Translations under genes and position numbers: made by a program
NCBI RefSeq assembly: GCF_010993985.1
Contig: NZ_WINH01000018.1
Location: 31,542-95,541 of the forward strand
Direction of reading: 5' to 3'
Origin: Paraferrimonas sp. SM1919
Lineage (GTDB): Bacteria; Pseudomonadota; Gammaproteobacteria; Enterobacterales; Shewanellaceae
DNA: 64,000 nucleotides
In this document: positions 28,821 through 35,726 of the stretch, in pieces
Numbering within the stretch: position 1 is the first letter of the stretch
Layout of the letters: every line of letters starts with the position of its first letter
The notes under the pieces: model-generated
The model's input: the letters and a program-made list of their open reading frames with translations, nothing else
What the model was told of the DNA's origin: nothing
The model's database searches: none

Positions 28821-28840
28821 TGTGCCCACTATGTGCCCAC
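28821..28840 (+). repeat. Two TGTGCCCAC direct repeats, possible integrase arm sites
   Basis: TGTGCCCAC occurs at 28821-28829 and 28832-28840 with an 11-bp period (one helical turn), 53 bp inside attL. This is the position and spacing expected of arm-type integrase or excisionase sites. The rest of the gene-free stretch 28769-29227 shows only AT-rich DNA and the leader of the excisionase-like gene. Confidence 0.4.
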
Positions 28841-29227
28841 GCCTGTAAAAAAGGCTGTTCCTGTTTTATCCGCGCTCCATTATTTACTTCAGCTTTTCAC
28901 ACAAGAAAACATGAGTTTTATTCAAGTTAAGTCATAGAAATGTTAACAACCAACTTTTGAATAAAAAACAACCAAATAAAAAATGGAGTAATTTACGATC
29001 TTAATCGAAGATTGGCAATAGACAACTTTGAGAGTTTCCTTAACGAGTTGCTTGTTAGGATGATATTTATACAGAAAATAACTGCAAATTGATTCATAAA
29101 ACCAGAGACAATTCTAGTTAATTTTTGTTAGCTCTTAAGACTTACATTAACCTGAATTAATCCAGTTGCAGCACCCAAAATTACCATATAAAGTTATAAA
29201 TATCTTCAACAACTAAGGAGTAACACC

Positions 29228-29434
29228 TTGAACCCACAGCTTATTTCACCTAAGGAAGCCGCAAAAAAGCTGAATTTAGAAGTCCAAACCCTCGCGGCTT
29301 GGCGAACTTCGGGTAGATATAATCTACCATTTATCAAAATCGGAGGCCGTATCCAATACGATCTCAATGACATCAACAATTTCATTAATGATCGTCGCTA
29401 CCTAAGTACCAGTGCCGCTTACGATTTTGAATAA
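29228..29434 (+). CDS. AlpA/excisionase-like DNA-binding protein
   Basis: 68 residues starting with TTG (SD AAGGAG at 29215-29220, 7-base spacing). The N-terminal helix-turn-helix (SPKEAAKKLNLEVQTLAAWR) and the following wing (YNLPFIKIGGRIQYDLNDIN) are those of MerR-type HTH_17/AlpA proteins. Such proteins act as excisionases or activators of integrase in islands. First gene inside attL, followed by its own terminator. Confidence 0.8.
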   Translation: MNPQLISPKEAAKKLNLEVQTLAAWRTSGRYNLPFIKIGGRIQYDLNDINNFINDRRYLSTSAAYDFE

Positions 29435-29478
29435 GCATTTTAAAATGCACTATTAACAAAATGGAGTTTGTTAATATG

Positions 29479-29518
29479 AAAGCCCACTTTTAAATCATAA
29501 GTTGAAGTGGGCTTTTTA
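29479..29518 (+). terminator. Terminator after the excisionase-like gene
   Basis: AAAGCCCACTT pairs with AAGTGGGCTTT around a ~17-base loop and is followed by TTTTATA, 45 bp past the stop codon. Confidence 0.8.
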
Positions 29519-29574
29519 TAATTCCCGCCTATTGGCTCTAGTTACTAAGAAGAACACAACTAACGGTAACTATC

Positions 29575-29949
29575 ATGAGTACACATATCCAGTTTTACAA
29601 GAAATACACTCGCCAATCTAGATCCCCTTGGGATGATTCGGCTAGGGTGGTAATGATGTTTGATCCTGAAACGAAGGCTGGTATTTACTTACATATCGGG
29701 GATTCGGGGTTCAACGGCTTTGCTATCAGCGAAAAATTACAGCAACAACTACCAGAAAATTTTCAAAAGCAATATTTAGAAGCAAAATACGCACACATTG
29801 TTCTAGCAAGCTTTTGTGAAGAGATTGAAGCCTATTGTCGTAACCATGTTGTTATCACAGAGTTCCAATCCATTTTTCTGAGTAACCAAAACACTTTTTT
29901 CAGCGACTATGCAAAAGCTGCTTGGCAACAATCATTAAATTTGTTGTAG
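29575..29949 (+). CDS. Hypothetical protein
   Basis: 124 residues, no recognised family. Charged and soluble, with no signal peptide or membrane segment; rich in aromatics (MSTHIQFYKKYTRQSRSPWD, GIYLHIGDSGFNGFAI, FSDYAKAAWQQSLNLL). The ribosome-binding site is weak. It lies between the excisionase-like gene and the convergent TIR operon and has its own terminator, so it is probably expressed alone. Role unknown. Confidence 0.65.
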   Translation: MSTHIQFYKKYTRQSRSPWDDSARVVMMFDPETKAGIYLHIGDSGFNGFAISEKLQQQLPENFQKQYLEAKYAHIVLASFCEEIEAYCRNHVVITEFQSIFLSNQNTFFSDYAKAAWQQSLNLL

Positions 29950-29959
29950 TGCACCACAC

Positions 29960-29983
29960 GCGAGCCGAATGGCTCGCTTTTTA
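29960..29983 (+). terminator. Terminator after 29575-29949
   Basis: GCGAGCC-GAAT-GGCTCGC, a perfect 7-bp stem with a tetraloop, followed by TTTTTAT. Confidence 0.88.
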
Positions 29984-30103
29984 TGGCAGATTTTTGGCCA
30001 AAACCGTTTTATGATTTTAAGGTAACGTCTAAAGCACTGATGAGCTTTACAGCGTCAGAATGCTTTGTCATGTTAAGCTACTCTAAACATGACAAAATAG
30101 CTG

Positions 30104-31186
30104 CTACCCGATTACTTTTGCGTTCATTAATTGAGCAACCAGATCAATAACGACCTGCGATTGAAAACTTCCTGCATCGAATACAACTCTTAAGCTATCT
30201 TCATCAGGTCCAAAGAGGTCATTTCTTTCAGGCTTCGGTGAAAGAGTAAAGTCTATTTCATCATACTTAAAGAAACCCCCATGAAGATCTGACATTTGCA
30301 ACCCAAATTTATGTAGCCTAGATGAAACTTTAAAATCAGTTGTTTCTAGAGGAAAACCATTGTTAAAAATAACATTACACCAGAACTTCTTGAGGTTCTC
30401 TTTTTCATATAACTCGAGACAAAGCGAATTAATAATGTCATTGCACTTAAGAAGACTGTATGGATCAATTTTCATTTTTATCGCGGAGAGATTTCCAGCT
30501 TCACTGTGAGCAGAAAAGATAATTCCAGGAGCATGGATTTTATTTATATCACTGTATTTATTTGAAATATCTAAATCATTTAAGCATTGCTCAACAATTT
30601 TCAGTGGCTCGCTTTTAATTGAAAAACTACTGTCTTTTTCCGTAGTTTTAATTTTCTTGGGAAACTCGAAATATATATAGTCAATAGCCTCAAAAGCTTG
30701 AACAGATTCTGATGAATTCTCGCCTTCTAAAATTGAAAAATCCATGTAATCTTGTTCTGTAAATCCTTCCTCAAAGTCACAACCAAACTCTCTATTTATA
30801 ACCGTAATTAAATTATTTAGCCCTTCAGAGTTTGAAATATTAAACCCTTGTAAAAGGTTTAATGGTGGCCTTAACTGACCAACATCGATCCCACATATAC
30901 CTATTGGAATTACTCGAACGTCTTTTGAGTACGAATAGCCAGCCTCAAAATATATCCAGCTTGACGCCATAGAGAGCGGCGAGACAAATACAAGCATAAT
31001 CCTTGCATTATTTAAACTTTCTTCAACTTTATGTACCCAGTTATTACCAAAGGGAATACTTTCACCATCGCTAGATTGAAATATCTCGATTGTCTTTGCA
31101 GTTTTCTTTGAAAGCTTACCCTTCAATAAAGAAATATATTCCTTGTCAAGCGAAGAGTGGCTAAAGAAAATTGTAGGTTTATCCAT
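30104..31186 (-). CDS. TIR domain protein with unassigned C-terminal domain
   Basis: 360 residues. Residues ~4-130 are a TIR domain: first strand TIFFSHSSLDKEY, then IEIFQSSDGESIPFGNNW, ARIMLVFVSPLSMASSW and IYFEAGYSYSKDVRVIPIGI. Glu81 in the WIYFEAG segment occupies the catalytic Glu position of NAD-cleaving TIRs (after Trp77). Residues ~150-360 form a separate domain I cannot assign. No signal or membrane segment. Third gene of a tight operon (11-bp gap to the ThsB-like gene). Known of the family: bacterial TIRs hydrolyse or cyclise NAD+ in anti-phage defence. Inferred here: a signal producer or NADase arm of a defence module. Confidence 0.85.
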   Translation of the reverse strand: MDKPTIFFSHSSLDKEYISLLKGKLSKKTAKTIEIFQSSDGESIPFGNNWVHKVEESLNNARIMLVFVSPLSMASSWIYFEAGYSYSKDVRVIPIGICGIDVGQLRPPLNLLQGFNISNSEGLNNLITVINREFGCDFEEGFTEQDYMDFSILEGENSSESVQAFEAIDYIYFEFPKKIKTTEKDSSFSIKSEPLKIVEQCLNDLDISNKYSDINKIHAPGIIFSAHSEAGNLSAIKMKIDPYSLLKCNDIINSLCLELYEKENLKKFWCNVIFNNGFPLETTDFKVSSRLHKFGLQMSDLHGGFFKYDEIDFTLSPKPERNDLFGPDEDSLRVVFDAGSFQSQVVIDLVAQLMNAKVIG

Positions 31187-31197
31187 TTTATGACTCT

Positions 31198-31725
31198 CTA
31201 ACCATTTCGTTTCAATAGTTGACGACTATTATCAATTAATGCTTGTGACCTCGAGTTTGCCAACTCAATATATTGCTGTACGCTTTGGCTACTTTGTGTA
31301 AAAGTATTCCAGTCTGTCCATACTGCAAATCCTGACTGAATGTTGTCGTGGAGTCTATCTGGAACGGTATAGAGATTATTCGCGTTCATTGTATTTGTAG
31401 GAAGGTTTACACCAATTAGGCCATGCTGTTTATCTAGCGTTGCTTTGATTTCCCAGTCTACAAACTTTCTCCATGGAGTTTTTGGTCCGCAGAGCACTAT
31501 GGTACACGAACTACCTGTAATATAGTTCTCTCTAATTCTGCGAATTACATAGTCTGCATTAGAACTATCTACCGAGCGCTCAATAGAGTTATCGTGTATA
31601 ACATCATAGCTGTTTGAGAACGTATTGATAAATGCATCGTAATAAGCTTTGTCATTACCGTGATGGTAACTAACAAATACTTTTCTTTTTATTTTACCAA
31701 CCCTCGATAGTAGTCCGGTATCCAT
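31198..31725 (-). CDS. ThsB-like TIR protein (DUF1863 type)
   Basis: 175 residues. The Thoeris ThsB / MTH538 TIR-like pattern is clear: KVFVSYHHGNDKAYYDAF, SNADYVIRRIRENYITGS, CTIVLCGPKTPWRKFVDWEI, HGLIGVNLPT. Glu92 in VDWEI is the expected catalytic residue. ThsB proteins sense phage and make a cyclic or modified ADP-ribose signal. The usual ThsA partner (SIR2-SLOG or macro domain) is absent; instead the gene lies between a two-TM protein and a second TIR, with gaps of 5 and 11 bp. SD AAAGGATAGGT lies just before the ATG. Confidence 0.85.
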   Translation of the reverse strand: MDTGLLSRVGKIKRKVFVSYHHGNDKAYYDAFINTFSNSYDVIHDNSIERSVDSSNADYVIRRIRENYITGSSCTIVLCGPKTPWRKFVDWEIKATLDKQHGLIGVNLPTNTMNANNLYTVPDRLHDNIQSGFAVWTDWNTFTQSSQSVQQYIELANSRSQALIDNSRQLLKRNG

Positions 31726-31730
31726 CTTAC

Positions 31731-32180
31731 CTATCCTTTTTCATTATTTGGTTTAATATTTTCGAGGTTGGCCTGAGTATATTGCGCCCAAGCGCTATTC
31801 TCTTTAGAGATTAAACTTTCTACTCGCTGAACAAAGCGGGGAAACGGCTCACCTTCGTGATAAGGCTCTGCCTTCGTCATGTACAGAAACTTCTCATGCT
31901 TTATGGACTCGCAAGTTGTTCGGTATTCGGTCCAATTTTCTTGAAACTGGTTTAAACTAATTAGTGCTGAAATGACAGCAATTGATGCCCCTAAAAGTCC
32001 TACAACCAAAGTTACTGGGAATGGCTCGGTAGCAAAGCCAGCTATTAGCGGGATTGAAGCTGCAGCAATTATTTCAGCACCTCTAAGCCATTTAAACCAA
32101 CATTGCGCGCTCTGACTTTTTTTATCATACCACCCTATTTGATTATCAACCCTCGACGTTATGTATTCATCATCATTCAT
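31731..32180 (-). CDS. Two-TM DUF4231/SLATT-like protein, candidate effector
   Basis: 149 residues. A short charged N-terminus (DQIGWYDKKS-type segment, WCFKWLRGAE-like end) leads into two hydrophobic segments (~35-50 and ~54-76: AEIIAAASIPLIAGFA, VTLVVGLLGASIAVISALI), then a helical cytoplasmic tail with YRTTCESIKHEKFLYMTKA and the YxxGEPFPRFVQRVESLI pattern. This layout fits DUF4231/SLATT proteins, proposed as membrane-disrupting effectors of nucleotide-signalling systems. First gene of the operon; SD CAGGAA. Family call by pattern, not search. Confidence 0.72.
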   Translation of the reverse strand: MNDDEYITSRVDNQIGWYDKKSQSAQCWFKWLRGAEIIAAASIPLIAGFATEPFPVTLVVGLLGASIAVISALISLNQFQENWTEYRTTCESIKHEKFLYMTKAEPYHEGEPFPRFVQRVESLISKENSAWAQYTQANLENIKPNNEKG

Positions 32181-32694
32181 TTGTTGATTCCTGAGTAGAC
32201 GCTTAACATTTTATAAAGGTATTCAACTTGGGCTGCCCCGATATTTGTCGAATACTGAGTAAAACCTCTAATTTAATTGATAAATTACAGTATCAATACC
32301 AAGACTAAATTTCAAACCAGGTTTTCCACTTATTGCAGTCTCATGATTCTTAATCGAGATGAGCAATCTATCGATATTACATAGACTTATCCTATGAGAG
32401 TATACAAAGAGAAAATCCACTCACCTCTTTAAGTACGCAGCTCATTCAAGCTTATCGTAACTCGGAATGAGCAAAAACGAGTTAATTTGCTAGCATCAAC
32501 CCTACATACATTTGTACAACTACTTCATGCCACTTGCAGCGCATGACTCGACTACTTTGTTTGTTCAGCAAACATAGAACAAGGCTGGGTATGCAAGCCC
32601 TCAGTCGCTCTTTCTAAGAGCTTGGTTAACCGGCAGAATGTTGATTAACCGCCATGTTGTACTAAGACATAAGATTATTTAAAAGCTATAAACA
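32181..32694. other. Gene-free leader region upstream of the TIR operon
   Basis: About 510 bases with no supported ORF on either strand. It should hold the promoter of the minus-strand TIR operon. I see an AT-rich stretch and a GGTTAA/TTAACC inverted pair near 32625-32650 but no clear operator or RNA gene. Confidence 0.4.
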
Positions 32695-32726
32695 CACGAA
32701 AAGCGCTGATTAGAGCGCTTTTCGTG
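32695..32726. terminator. Strong bidirectional hairpin terminator
   Basis: CACGAAAAGCGCT and AGCGCTTTTCGTG form a perfect 13-bp stem with a 6-base loop. It lies 28 bp past the stop of the minus-strand gene ending at 32754 and separates it from the TIR operon leader. Confidence 0.8.
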
Positions 32727-32753
32727 TATTCAGCTCTCATCCCAACAGTTGGG

Positions 32754-33533
32754 CTAATGCGCCCAGAATTTTCCGTACAGATGAGCTATTGTTTCTTTCG
32801 AATAAACGTAGCGAATATGCTTCTCAAAAAATGTTCTATCTAGCTGATTCTCGGATTTATCGTAAAGCTTATTGTGAATTCTTTCAGCATCAGCGATAAA
32901 CCTTCGCCTATGACTGAATAACAAAATGCTGTCTACTTTTTTACTTTCAATTGCTTGTTGGTAACGTTTTAGAATATCTTTTCGGCTTGGAATTGTTTTG
33001 GAACTCGCTTCAACTTCTACCCCTAGCATTTGGCTACCATCAAAAACAAGCGCATCAAATCGGCGACGATTCCCCATTGCATCTTTGTCTTGTTCTGACT
33101 CTGTGTAAAAGAAAGCATAACGGCCTGAATTTACCCCTGTGGCAACAATGGATTGCACCATGAGATCATGGGTGATGGTTTTAAAGTTTATGGTTGAACG
33201 CTTAACTTTATACTTCAGGCTTTCATTATGAAACGCTTCAAGCATTCTTATGCCCTTTGGCTTTAGCAAAAATATGCGCTTATCACGACAGGCAAAGGTT
33301 GCCATTTCCTCTATCACTTCTTCTTTGCAGTAGCGCCTTAGTAGTCGGTTAATCACCGAACGGTCTAACTCCCACAGATCTTCCAGTACAGCTGTTGACG
33401 TAAACCCAAAGCGGTAAATCCAGTCAAGTAAACTTAAGACTTTGGCTTGATGCCTTTGATGGGTCGATGTAGATGAGATATAGCGTGCCAAAATACCACG
33501 TTCAGAATAGACAATTGATTTGTTGTTGCTCAT
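32754..33533 (-). CDS. Replication-relaxation-like winged-helix protein
   Basis: 259 residues from the ATG at 33533 (MSNNKSIVYSERGILARYIS; SD AGGGG). A longer frame to 33620 lacks a good ribosome-binding site. N-terminal winged helix (~20-110: LLDWIYRFGFTSTAVLEDLW, VINRLLRRYCKEEVIEEM), then a domain with FDALVFDGSQMLGVEVEASS and ILKRYQQAIESKKVDSILLF. The D...ExE...K spacing resembles the PD-(D/E)xK-like part of replication-relaxation/MobC-type proteins of plasmids and islands. Adjacent to the hairpin cluster, so possibly acting on it. Family call moderate. Confidence 0.6.
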   Translation of the reverse strand: MSNNKSIVYSERGILARYISSTSTHQRHQAKVLSLLDWIYRFGFTSTAVLEDLWELDRSVINRLLRRYCKEEVIEEMATFACRDKRIFLLKPKGIRMLEAFHNESLKYKVKRSTINFKTITHDLMVQSIVATGVNSGRYAFFYTESEQDKDAMGNRRRFDALVFDGSQMLGVEVEASSKTIPSRKDILKRYQQAIESKKVDSILLFSHRRRFIADAERIHNKLYDKSENQLDRTFFEKHIRYVYSKETIAHLYGKFWAH

Positions 33534-33601
33534 AAAATTCCCCTTAGTGTTTAGATACATAAGCCCAAAGACAGAAAAAATCCTTAAGACATGGGGAATT
33601 G

Positions 33602-33940
33602 CTGCTGTACCAGCAGGCAATGGGGGAAAGACAAGCGCTTTGCGCTTAAGAACGTCATCGCTTAGCGATGATATATTGAGTATTGCTGGCTACACATGAC
33701 GCGTCATGCTCCACTGGCGCTTTTGCATACTGCAAAAACATTCTCAATATGGCGCATCTCCACTACCCTTCGGTTGCGGAGCAACCCGCCTTGGAAGAAG
33801 CCCAAGGTGAGGCAAGCCATGTTGTTCCGCCACCTCTGCGAGCTTCTGGAGATGCGCCCTTTTTGTTGCTGTGCAACGCTCCACAGCAAAATCAACTTCG
33901 TTATTTTACTGCTCCGCCTTTTGTTGCGAGCTTTGCTCGC
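33602..33940. repeat. Cluster of perfect triloop hairpins in gene-free DNA
   Basis: Within 340 bp there are at least seven perfect 5-7-bp inverted repeats with a 3-base spacer: CTGCTG-TAC-CAGCAG (33602), AAGCGC-TTT-GCGCTT (33633), TCATCGC-TTA-GCGATGA (33655), TTTTGCA-TAC-TGCAAAA (33721), GGTTGC-GGA-GCAACC (33772), GTTGC-TGT-GCAAC (33865), GCGAGC-TTT-GCTCGC (33926). There is also a 14-bp palindrome CATGACGCGTCATG (33695-33708) and a 12-bp inverted repeat 33751-33762/33847-33858 that encloses some of them. No credible CDS occupies the stretch. It lies between the replication-relaxation-like and Rap1a-like genes. Confidence 0.75.
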
Positions 33941-34018
33941 CCATTTGACTTAAATCATTCATCGTTTCCGTCAAAAGTGTTTTATGTGAAATTGAAATTA
34001 ACAATTAGGGAAATTTTA

Positions 34019-34396
34019 ATGAGAAAAACATTATTAGTGCTTATGGTATTACTATCTCCAATTTGTAATTCCACTGAAGCTAGCCAAACCTCAGTAGAAT
34101 CGATTATGAAAATATGCGAATCAAATAAAGAGTTTTGTGAAGCGTACTTTTCAGGCTTTATTTCTGGTGTAAATGTTACTGAACTTAAACTAAATTATAA
34201 TGACAAAGACTACTGTAACAGCAGCACTGAAGATAAAACTTTCATAATGCTCAAAGATGAATTTTTAGTTGCATTAAATTACCTAAAGACTGAAAAACCT
34301 AAGTATTTTGAAGCTATTAAAGATTTTCCATTTTCTATGATTTACATCAAGTTGCTTCCGAAGCTTTACCCTAAAGATGAATCATGTGCTGATTAA
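34019..34396 (+). CDS. Rap1a/Tai-like secreted protein
   Basis: 125 residues from the ATG at 34019 with SD TTAGGG; longer in-frame starts run through the hairpin cluster. Signal peptide (RKTLLVLMVLLSPICNSTEA). The core IMKICESNKEFCEAYFSGFI-SGVN, a third Cys in DKDYC, and the closing FPFSMIYIKLLPKLYPKDESC follow the pattern of Rap1a/Tai immunity proteins (periplasmic, disulfide-bonded). Such proteins neutralise peptidoglycan amidase effectors of type VI secretion. No cognate effector is present, so it may be an orphan immunity gene. Family call by pattern. Confidence 0.6.
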   Translation: MRKTLLVLMVLLSPICNSTEASQTSVESIMKICESNKEFCEAYFSGFISGVNVTELKLNYNDKDYCNSSTEDKTFIMLKDEFLVALNYLKTEKPKYFEAIKDFPFSMIYIKLLPKLYPKDESCAD

Positions 34397-34423
34397 GGCT
34401 TAAGTTCAGATAAGCAGACTACA

Positions 34424-34457
34424 TAGCCGCATAGCCCCTTAAAGGGCCATGCGGCTA
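34424..34457 (+). terminator. Hairpin after the Rap1a-like gene
   Basis: TAGCCGCAT pairs with ATGCGGCTA, with a further GCCC/GGGC inside the loop. It is 28 bp past the stop; no T-run follows, so terminator function is tentative. Confidence 0.5.
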
Positions 34458-34569
34458 CATAGGTTTTCAATCAGATAAATTTATTTAGTGCTTTCATACA
34501 AACTGAAAAAGTTTGCAGCCCATTCCCTTAAGTAATAGCTCAATACTTCATTCATTAGGGAAAAACACA

Positions 34570-35370
34570 ATGAAACAATTAGCACTAGAATTAAACACTG
34601 ATAACTCTGAGCACACCTCATCAATTGGTCAATGCATTAACGAACTAATAGAAGCAGACATCCCTCAACCTGTCACAATAGCCCCCCATTTTCTAACTCA
34701 AGGTGAAAGCACCATGCTGTGCAGTGCGGCAGGTGCTAGTAAGACATTTACAAGTCAATACCTCGCTGCTTGCTTATCAACTGGTAGCCATTGCTTTGGC
34801 TTTCCAACGGTAAAAGAATTGAAGGTGCTTTATATTGATGCTGAGTTAAGTCCATACCAAATCCAAGAAAGGTTTAAGCTCATATTTAGTAGCCTTGGCT
34901 GCCAACCTGATGATAACAACCTCACTATCATCCATAAAAAATCATTTAAAAAAGGGATACCCGATCTCACCTATCAAGAGGGTTACTCACAGTTAGCAGA
35001 TGCTTTTGATAGCGCTGATGTCATCATTCTCGATAATATTTCATCCATCTACCGTTCAGCCGAAGAGCTGAACCAGAACGACTGGAACTTTTACAACTCA
35101 TGCTTAGATAAGCTCAGGGCAGAAAATAAGGCCATCTTGGTTTTGCACCACACTGACAAGTCAGAAAAGAGCTACCGTGGCCACTCAGAAATTGCTAGAG
35201 CTATCGACAATGTTCTGATTGCCAAAAAGAACAAACTTGAAAGTACAAATCAAAAGACTGTAGTAAGCATAGAGAATACCAAATGCCGCCACTCTGCTAC
35301 ATCTGGGCCAATGTTCGAGTATGAGTTTGGATATATAGAGGGAAAGTTTAGGTTTACTAAAACTAGATAA
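34570..35370 (+). CDS. RepA-like AAA/RecA-fold ATPase
   Basis: 266 residues from the ATG at 34570 (MKQLALELNTDNSEHTSS; SD TAGGGA). Pattern of the AAA_25/RepA group: phosphate-binding loop CSAAGASKTF (K58), LYIDAELSPYQIQERF, Walker B DVIILDNISS, and LVLHHTDKSEKSYRGHSEIA. In plasmids and islands these are hexameric replication helicases or accessory ATPases. No initiator or primase is next to it. The Walker A loop has Ala-Ser where Gly is common, but the Lys is kept. Role in island replication inferred. Confidence 0.78.
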   Translation: MKQLALELNTDNSEHTSSIGQCINELIEADIPQPVTIAPHFLTQGESTMLCSAAGASKTFTSQYLAACLSTGSHCFGFPTVKELKVLYIDAELSPYQIQERFKLIFSSLGCQPDDNNLTIIHKKSFKKGIPDLTYQEGYSQLADAFDSADVIILDNISSIYRSAEELNQNDWNFYNSCLDKLRAENKAILVLHHTDKSEKSYRGHSEIARAIDNVLIAKKNKLESTNQKTVVSIENTKCRHSATSGPMFEYEFGYIEGKFRFTKTR

Positions 35371-35630
35371 AAAATATCATGAGAAAAGGAGAAATTACGC
35401 ACTTTTAAATATTAATATTATTTACTCCCTCAACCGATGCTCCATGCTACCTGTTAATGCTTATTTACTAAACTCTCATTTTCTGCATGAAGGCTGGCTT
35501 TGGTTCATTATAATACTTTTCGATTTGATTACCCTTTGAATCCAACGAATATCAGACCAAATGATTATTTATTTGTTAAAGCAAAATGCACTGCTATCTT
35601 TAGAGCGTAACCCAACTAGAGGAAAGGGAA

Positions 35631-35726
35631 ATGACTTTAGAACAACAAATTGCAAATTTACAAAATAGATATAACCGCCTAGTTAGTAGGCAGCTTAGAG
35701 AAAGGAAAGCTAAAGATGAAATCTAG
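35631..35726 (+). CDS. Small 31-residue charged protein
   Basis: ATG at 35631 after a strong Shine-Dalgarno (GAGGAAAGGGAA). It encodes MTLEQQIANLQNRYNRLVSR followed by QLRERKAKDEI, a predicted single amphipathic helix. Its stop overlaps the start of the PLA2-like gene (ATG 35716), so the two are translationally coupled. It could be a leader ORF or a small partner of the next protein. Confidence 0.55.
   Translation: MTLEQQIANLQNRYNRLVSRQLRERKAKDEI

Noticed and set aside
33683..34018. Long N-terminal extension of the Rap1a-like frame from 33683
   Set aside because: The extension translates the hairpin cluster, and a proper ribosome-binding site and signal peptide mark the start at 34019.
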